From contig NZ_FRCN01000013.1 in NCBI RefSeq assembly GCF_900142925.1, positions 51,880 to 115,879 of the forward strand: 64,000 nt of DNA, in the 5' to 3' direction. The notes under the pieces were generated by a model. It saw only the letters and a program-made list of their open reading frames with translations, made no database searches and had not been told where the DNA came from. The DNA is from Chitinophaga sp. CF418. GTDB lineage: Bacteria > Bacteroidota > Bacteroidia > Chitinophagales > Chitinophagaceae. Below are positions 59,204-64,000 of this stretch, piece after piece. Position numbers and translations under genes: made by a program. How positions within the stretch are numbered: the first letter of the stretch is position 1; each line of letters begins with the position of its first letter.

Positions 59204-60586
59204 ATGAAAAAAAGCCAGTATAATATCAAACAGGAGCTCGATAAAATCCTAAAAACTCTCGAGCTGTTTAAGGAAGGAGCTTCTATTGAAACAATTAAAG
59301 AAGTCTCCGGACTTGATATAGAGCATCGTACGTTACAAAGACGGCTGGATAAATTAAGCGAAGAACGATTAGTATTTAAATCAGGTAGAAGCAGGGCAAC
59401 TCTTTATCATCTCAATCAGGAAATCTGGGTGTCTCAATCCAAAGTTGAGGAGTCTGATTCTATTCCTTTATCAACTGCGAGCAAAAAAATACTGGGAATG
59501 CTTTCAGTCCCAACTACGCATCGTCGCCCGGTTGGTTATAGCAGAGAATTTCTGACTTCTTACCGTCCGAATATCGACAGTTATTTAAGTGAAAAAGAAA
59601 AACAAAAACTTGCTGAATTAGGGAAGACTGTAAGGCTTGATCAACCAGCAGGCACTTATGCAAAGGAAATACTACAAAGGCTTCTCATAGATCTATCTTG
59701 GAACTCCAGCCGGTTAGAGGGAAATACTTATAGCCTTTTAGATACGCAGCAACTCCTCTCAAAAGGCAGGATTGCTGATAACAAAACAGTGAAGGAAGCG
59801 CAAATGATCCTCAATCATAAAGATGCTATTGAATTCATTGTGCGTTCAGCCGACGAAATCGGTTTTAACCGTTATACTATCACCAGTTTGCATGCCTTGC
59901 TTTCGAGTAACCTTTTACCTGATCCTAATGCATCTGGAAGGCTACGCTATTATGGTGTGGGTATTACAAATTCTGTTTTTACACCTCTGGGGATACCTCA
60001 GCAGATAGAAGAAATGCTGGAAATACTGCTTGCAAAAGCTACTGAGATAGAAGATCCGTTTGAACAGGCATTTTTCATTATGGTGCAATTGCCCTATTTG
60101 CAACCATTTGATGATGTTAATAAACGTGTATCAAGATTAGCAGCAAATATTCCACTAAATAAACGCAATCTTGCTCCTCTGGCTTTTGTTGATGTTCCTG
60201 AAGACTTATACCTCAAAGGGACATTAGCAGTTTATGAATTAAACCGGATAGAATTACTAAAGGATGTATATTTTTGGGCATACGAACGTTCATCTCTTAG
60301 ATATGCAGCATTACGCCAGTCATTAGGTGACCCCGATCCTTTCCGGCTGAAATATCGTGATGAGATCAAAGCAGTTATGGCAGAAATTCTATCTAATGCA
60401 ATACCTCCGGACAAAGCTGGAAAGCTGATAACTGACAAAGCGCAAACACTACCTGCAAATGATCAGGAAAAGTTCATAGAGACTATAGATACCGAGCTAT
60501 TGTCATTGCATAAAGGAAATTTCGCTCGTTACTGGGTTAGCCCATCTGAATTTGAGCGATGGGAGACAGTTTGGGGTAGGAAATGA
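59204..60586 (+). CDS. Fic family protein with N-terminal helix-turn-helix
   Basis: I place the start at the ATG at 59204 (460 aa); the open frame goes back to 59012 but only through the repeat cluster and terminator. Residues 1-75 are a winged helix (EASIETIKEVSGLDIEHRTL-like turn, LQRRLDKLSEERLVFKSGRS). The Fic domain follows: the inhibitory motif SSRLEGN (168-174; S/T-xxx-E-G/N) and the catalytic loop, which reads Q300-PFDDVNKRVSR where classical Fic proteins have HPFxxGNGRxxR. His is therefore Gln and the glycines are lost, although the Arg and Asn remain. Typical Fic proteins AMPylate targets; this one may lack that activity or act as a regulator. Base composition is more AT-rich than the neighbours. 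Confidence 0.85.
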   Translation: MKKSQYNIKQELDKILKTLELFKEGASIETIKEVSGLDIEHRTLQRRLDKLSEERLVFKSGRSRATLYHLNQEIWVSQSKVEESDSIPLSTASKKILGMLSVPTTHRRPVGYSREFLTSYRPNIDSYLSEKEKQKLAELGKTVRLDQPAGTYAKEILQRLLIDLSWNSSRLEGNTYSLLDTQQLLSKGRIADNKTVKEAQMILNHKDAIEFIVRSADEIGFNRYTITSLHALLSSNLLPDPNASGRLRYYGVGITNSVFTPLGIPQQIEEMLEILLAKATEIEDPFEQAFFIMVQLPYLQPFDDVNKRVSRLAANIPLNKRNLAPLAFVDVPEDLYLKGTLAVYELNRIELLKDVYFWAYERSSLRYAALRQSLGDPDPFRLKYRDEIKAVMAEILSNAIPPDKAGKLITDKAQTLPANDQEKFIETIDTELLSLHKGNFARYWVSPSEFERWETVWGRK

Positions 60587-60608
60587 ATAAATCTCTTCCA
60601 TACACTAT

Positions 60609-60642
60609 AAAAAACAAAGAGGGCGCCATTGCTGACACCCTC
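60609..60642 (-). terminator. Terminator of the fucose operon
   Basis: On the minus strand GAGGGTG and CGCCCTC pair (one wobble) around a 10-nt loop and are followed by TTTGTTTTTT. It lies 25 bp after the fucP stop. Confidence 0.8.
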
Positions 60643-60666
60643 CATTCTAAACTATTTGATCGTTTA

Positions 60667-61965
60667 TTAGTGTGCTTTATCCAGCTTATACCCTTTCGTC
60701 CCAAACCATACCACCACCGCAAAGCAGATCAGTGGCAGGATATACGCCATCTGGATATTGGAATTATCAGAGATCAGTCCCATCAATGGAGGGAAAACTG
60801 CTCCCCCTACGATAGACATAATGATCAGTGATGATCCGAACTTCGTATCTCCTCCCAGGCCTTTAATACCCAATGAGAAGATAGTCGGGAACATGATAGA
60901 CATAAAGAACGGTACTGCCAGTACGGTCCATACTGCTATCTGTCCTTTCGTGGTCATCGCGATCAGGATCAATCCCACGTTGATAGCCCCATACAGTGTT
61001 AATAAGGTTTGTGGTTTGAAAGTACGCATCAGGAAAGTACCAAAGAAACGTCCTACCATGAAGCCTAAGCCTGCCACAGAACCTAACAATACCGCGGCTT
61101 CTTTTTCTCCTATTCCTGCTGTATATTTTGCAAAGCGGATAAAGAATGCATTTACTCCTACCTGTCCACCGATATAGAAGAACATCGCCACTACTGCGGC
61201 AATCAGGTGACGGTGTCTGAAGATGCTGCCTTTTTCATCTGCAGTGGCATCTATGCTCTTATCTTCCTGTTCTGTTACCTCAGGCATTTTGGTGATCACA
61301 AACAGTGCTGCGACCAGCAATACGATGACACCAATCACGAGATACGGGATCTTTACGGTGCTGGCCTCGCCGACAAGGTATTGCTGCAATGCATCAGGCG
61401 ACATAGCCTTGATCTGTTCCTTGCTCAGTTCTGTTCCGGAGAGGATGAACTTTGCGCCTAATATCGGCGCTATCATCGCACCCACACCATTGAATGACTG
61501 TGCCAGGTTCAGGCGGGTGGTAGCTGTTTCCGGGCTGCCCAATACGGATACATAAGGATTAGCTGCTGTTTCCAGGAATGTCAGACCAGTAGCAATGATA
61601 AACAGCGCTCCCAGGAAGAAGCTGTATTCACGCGTGCTGGCGGCCGGGATAAACAAAAAAGCGCCCAATGCATACAGGCCCAATCCGAGGATGATACCCG
61701 CCTTATAACCAAACTTCTTCATGACCGCTCCTGCCGGCAATGCCATCAGGAAATAAGCCGCAAAGACTGCAGAGTCAATAAATGCAGACTGCATATCTGA
61801 CAACTGGCAGGCCTTTTTCAGGTGTGGAATAAGGATAGGGCTCATATTGTGGATCAGCGCCCAGAGAAAAAATAAACTGGTTACCAGTATGAATGGGAAC
61901 AGGTAACTCTTTTTTGTATCGGTGTTTGCCTTAACTGTGGAAGTGGGCATTGCGGCTCCGGCCAT
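60667..61965 (-). CDS. fucP: L-fucose:H+ symporter permease
   Basis: The 432-aa protein is a 12-segment MFS transporter of the FucP/GluP group. It starts with LFPFILVTSLFFLWALIHNMSPILIPHLKKA, as FucP proteins do, and has the family segments DSAVFAAYFLMALPAGAVMKKFGYKAGIILGLG and EVTEQEDK in the central loop. The neighbouring sugar dehydrogenase, lactonase and mutarotase point to fucose or a related deoxysugar as substrate. Import is proton-driven across the inner membrane. It is the last gene of a leftward operon, 36 bp after the SDR gene. Confidence 0.92.
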   Translation of the reverse strand: MAGAAMPTSTVKANTDTKKSYLFPFILVTSLFFLWALIHNMSPILIPHLKKACQLSDMQSAFIDSAVFAAYFLMALPAGAVMKKFGYKAGIILGLGLYALGAFLFIPAASTREYSFFLGALFIIATGLTFLETAANPYVSVLGSPETATTRLNLAQSFNGVGAMIAPILGAKFILSGTELSKEQIKAMSPDALQQYLVGEASTVKIPYLVIGVIVLLVAALFVITKMPEVTEQEDKSIDATADEKGSIFRHRHLIAAVVAMFFYIGGQVGVNAFFIRFAKYTAGIGEKEAAVLLGSVAGLGFMVGRFFGTFLMRTFKPQTLLTLYGAINVGLILIAMTTKGQIAVWTVLAVPFFMSIMFPTIFSLGIKGLGGDTKFGSSLIIMSIVGGAVFPPLMGLISDNSNIQMAYILPLICFAVVVWFGTKGYKLDKAH

Positions 61966-62001
61966 ATGTAAAATTTATATGATGAAAATTGCTGTTGGCA
62001 A

Positions 62002-62787
62002 CTAGCTGATAGACCTGTCCAGATGTGTATAACCACCATCTACATATACGATCTGTCCAGTGGTATGGGATGATACATTATTTGACAGGAGGAACACGGT
62101 CATGTTAGCGATCTCCTCTGAAGTGGTCATACGTTTTTCAAACGGGATCTTGGCTACAATAGCAGCCAGTTTCTCCTGTGGATTCGGTAAAGAGTTGATC
62201 CAGGTTTCATACAGTGGCGTCCATACTTCCGCAGGTATCACCGTATTAACGCGGATGCCATAAGGTATCAGCTCTACTGCCCATTCGCGGGTCAGTGCAT
62301 TGATACCGCCTTTGGAGGCTGCATAACCGGATGTGTTCCCCTGGCCTGTATCTGCTACTTTGGAACCGATATTCAGGATATTACCCTTCGTAGCTTTCAG
62401 GTGAGGCAATGCAAAGTGCGCCAGGTTATAGTAGTGAGAGATGTTCTTCTGCAATGAAGCCATGAACTTCTCAGGACTACCGCTTTCCAGACCTACACCA
62501 TCATTCACACCAGCGTTATTCACTAACCCATCGATGCGGCCGTATTTTTCTACGGTAAAATCGATCACCTTTTTACAGGCTGCTGCTTCTCCCAGTTCTG
62601 CGGTCACCTGAACGGCTTTGCCACCGGCAGCAGTGATAGCGGCTACTGTTTTATTGTTATCTTCTGTACTTCTGCCTGCGATTACGGTAATACCGCCTTC
62701 TGCAGCGATCAGTTTGGAGATTGCCTCACCAATGCCTTTTGCGCCACCTGTAACTATAAATACTTTATCTTTTAATCCCAGATCCAT
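62002..62787 (-). CDS. SDR family oxidoreductase, probable L-fucose dehydrogenase
   Basis: The 261-aa protein is a classical short-chain dehydrogenase: TGGAKGIGEAISKL for NAD(P) (12-25), NNAGVNDG (about 89-96) and the catalytic YAASKGG (about 154-160). It ends with VYVDGGYTHLDR. In this operon, beside FucP and a lactonase, it most likely oxidises L-fucose to L-fucono-1,5-lactone in the non-phosphorylating pathway. The specificity is inferred from gene order; other sugars are possible. It sits 35 bp downstream of the lactonase gene. Confidence 0.88.
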   Translation of the reverse strand: MDLGLKDKVFIVTGGAKGIGEAISKLIAAEGGITVIAGRSTEDNNKTVAAITAAGGKAVQVTAELGEAAACKKVIDFTVEKYGRIDGLVNNAGVNDGVGLESGSPEKFMASLQKNISHYYNLAHFALPHLKATKGNILNIGSKVADTGQGNTSGYAASKGGINALTREWAVELIPYGIRVNTVIPAEVWTPLYETWINSLPNPQEKLAAIVAKIPFEKRMTTSEEIANMTVFLLSNNVSSHTTGQIVYVDGGYTHLDRSIS

Positions 62788-62822
62788 GTGAATCGTTTAA
62801 ATTGTTTTAATTGATCGAGGTA

Positions 62823-63650
62823 CTACAGACCGTAGAACCTGACAGCGTTTCCGCCCATGATACCGGCCTTTTCATCTGCTGAAAGGCGGCTGATATAATC
62901 AGTAACAATCCCTTTTACTTCTGCATAACTGGCTGCCAGTTTACATACCGGCCAGTCAGAACCGAACATCAGGCGTTCCGGCCCGAAGGCTTCCAGCACT
63001 ACATCCAGGAAAGGTGCGAAATGCGCGGCGTCCCACTTTTGCCAGTCGGCCTCTGTTACCAGCCCGCTTAATTTGCAGTAAACATGCGGATGTTGTGCAA
63101 TCGCACGCATATGCGTTTCCCAGGCGCTGATATCTCCCGTTTTAAAATAGGGTTTGGCCATATGATCTATGACCAGCCGCTGACGGGGAAACAGCTGTAC
63201 AAAAGCCGCAACAGCGGGTAATTGTACAGGATACACCAGTATGTCGTAGGTAAAATCGTATTTTGATAATGCCCGGATTCCTTCACAGAAATCATTCCCG
63301 AGTATAAAGGCCGGATCAGGCTCGCCCTGTACAATATGCCTGAAACCTTTCAGCTTTTCAAAGCGACTGAAGTGTTCCAGTCTTTCCGACAGGTTATCTG
63401 CACGAAGATCGACCCATCCTACTACACCTTTAATGAAATTGTGTTGAGCGGCCAGATCAAGCAGAAAATCGGTTTCTGTTTCCGACTGATCTGCCTGTAC
63501 AGCTACACAACCGTCCACACCATTCTCCTGCAACACAGGCTGCAAATGATGTGGCAGAAAATCCTCCTGGATCACTTTCATATCGTCAGTGATCCAGGCG
63601 TCCTTTACAGGGTGATATTGCCAGAAATGCTGGTGTGCGTCTATAATCAT
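62823..63650 (-). CDS. Amidohydrolase, probable L-fuconolactonase
   Basis: The 275-aa protein belongs to the COG3618 amidohydrolase group (TIM-barrel lactonases). It starts IIDAHQHFWQYHPVKDAWI, as these enzymes do, and contains VDLRADNLSERLEHF, LVIDHMAKPYF, CKLSGLVTEADW and MFGSDWPVCKLAASY with the metal/catalytic Asp. It probably hydrolyses L-fucono-1,5-lactone to L-fuconate, the step after the SDR enzyme encoded next. A 4-sulfomuconolactonase-type activity is a less likely alternative. Confidence 0.9.
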   Translation of the reverse strand: MIIDAHQHFWQYHPVKDAWITDDMKVIQEDFLPHHLQPVLQENGVDGCVAVQADQSETETDFLLDLAAQHNFIKGVVGWVDLRADNLSERLEHFSRFEKLKGFRHIVQGEPDPAFILGNDFCEGIRALSKYDFTYDILVYPVQLPAVAAFVQLFPRQRLVIDHMAKPYFKTGDISAWETHMRAIAQHPHVYCKLSGLVTEADWQKWDAAHFAPFLDVVLEAFGPERLMFGSDWPVCKLAASYAEVKGIVTDYISRLSADEKAGIMGGNAVRFYGL

Positions 63651-63712
63651 TATTTCATAACGTTTAGCTCAGTGGCTATAAAGCTATACTTCCTTACTGC
63701 TATTCCGCTTCA

Positions 63713-64000
63713 TCAGTGTAGTGAAAAGATCCTGTCCATCATCAGCCATTTCTCTCCGGGCTTCGCTACGGGCAGGGCCTGCTGATACTTCCACATCAGC
63801 TGCTCCCATTCCTGTACCTTAGGATTAGCAGCATCTGCCGCTCCTTTCGCTTCAAAGGAGAAACTGTCATTCACTTCCATGATCATAAAGAGACGGTCCA
63901 TGATACGGTATATCTCCATATTGGTGATACCGCTATCAGTGATACTCTTTTTTATCTCCGGCCATACCTCACGATGGTAGGCTTCATATTCTGCTATCAG
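63713..64000 (-). CDS. L-rhamnose/L-fucose mutarotase (partial at window edge)
   Basis: Ninety-five C-terminal residues are visible; the start lies right of the window. The frame runs to the edge with LIAEYEAYHREVWPEI, continues GITNMEIYRIMDRLFMIME and ends WLMMDRIFSLH. This is the RhaM-type mutarotase fold, which interconverts alpha and beta anomers of L-rhamnose or L-fucose. An internal Met at 63919 is not the start because the upstream residues fit the family. It is the first visible gene of the leftward fucose operon, 62 bp before the lactonase. Confidence 0.88.
   Translation of the reverse strand: MIAEYEAYHREVWPEIKKSITDSGITNMEIYRIMDRLFMIMEVNDSFSFEAKGAADAANPKVQEWEQLMWKYQQALPVAKPGEKWLMMDRIFSLH

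Overview
The window looks like a piece of a Bacteroidota chromosome, most likely from a Chitinophaga-like member of the Chitinophagaceae. The evidence is the type IX secretion (T9SS) genes (PorP/SprF-like, PorQ, a giant gliding-motility C-terminal-domain protein, a cellulase with a T9SS sorting tail), the Bacteroidota -7 promoter element TAnnTTTG in front of many genes, the near absence of Shine-Dalgarno sites, and families typical of the phylum (DUF4382, DUF4421, DUF4954, DUF5683, PspC, bestrophin). The genus is an inference. Most of the window is ordinary chromosomal backbone with no phage, insertion sequence, CRISPR array, rRNA or tRNA that I can see. The accessory-looking parts are 0.1-0.5 kb, 41.9-42.9 kb and 59.0-60.6 kb.

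Layout. 0-3.4 kb: end of a Lys/Ala/Pro-rich protein, a 73-bp hairpin repeat array, polX, a DsbA/FrnE-like oxidoreductase and a GNAT acetyltransferase. 3.7-10.7 kb: T9SS pair (giant Calx-beta/CHU_C protein plus PorP/SprF). 11-14.5 kb: ahcY, pdxJ, porQ. 14.6-20.4 kb: lon, two outer-membrane barrel proteins and a membrane metallophosphoesterase. 20.6-24.6 kb: UPF0173 hydrolase and the parA-parB-DUF5683-dapB cluster. 24.7-28.4 kb: an Rrf2 regulator followed by the sulfate-assimilation genes cysH-cysD-cysN. 28.5-38.4 kb: NAD-dependent epimerase, kdsA, small hypotheticals, DUF4382 lipoprotein, PspC, aconitase, HD-like protein, DUF4421, phosphodiesterase, purU. 38.5-47.9 kb: histidine utilisation genes (hutG alone; MarR-hutH-hutU-hutI as an operon), split by a secreted GH5 cellulase and a palindromic element. 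48-58.4 kb: SET protein, bestrophin, mgtE, histidine phosphatase, glmS-DUF4954, the MbnP/MbnH copper-protein pair, an O-methyltransferase. 58.6-64 kb: cupin, HTH-Fic protein behind a helically phased repeat cluster, then a fucose uptake and oxidation operon running off the right edge.

The genes form several working units: T9SS secretion and its cargo; sulfate to sulfite via APS under a probable Rrf2 regulator; histidine to glutamate via the Hut route with a MarR repressor and a candidate operator; non-phosphorylating fucose breakdown (FucP, SDR dehydrogenase, lactonase, mutarotase); and hexosamine synthesis (GlmS) beside a beta-helix protein of unknown role. No complete new system stands out. 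The best leads are the Fic protein with its five phased upstream repeats, the 144-bp palindromic element with 11-bp tandem repeats, substituted active-site residues in PolX and in a histidine phosphatase, and a recurring promoter arrangement that predicts leaderless mRNAs.
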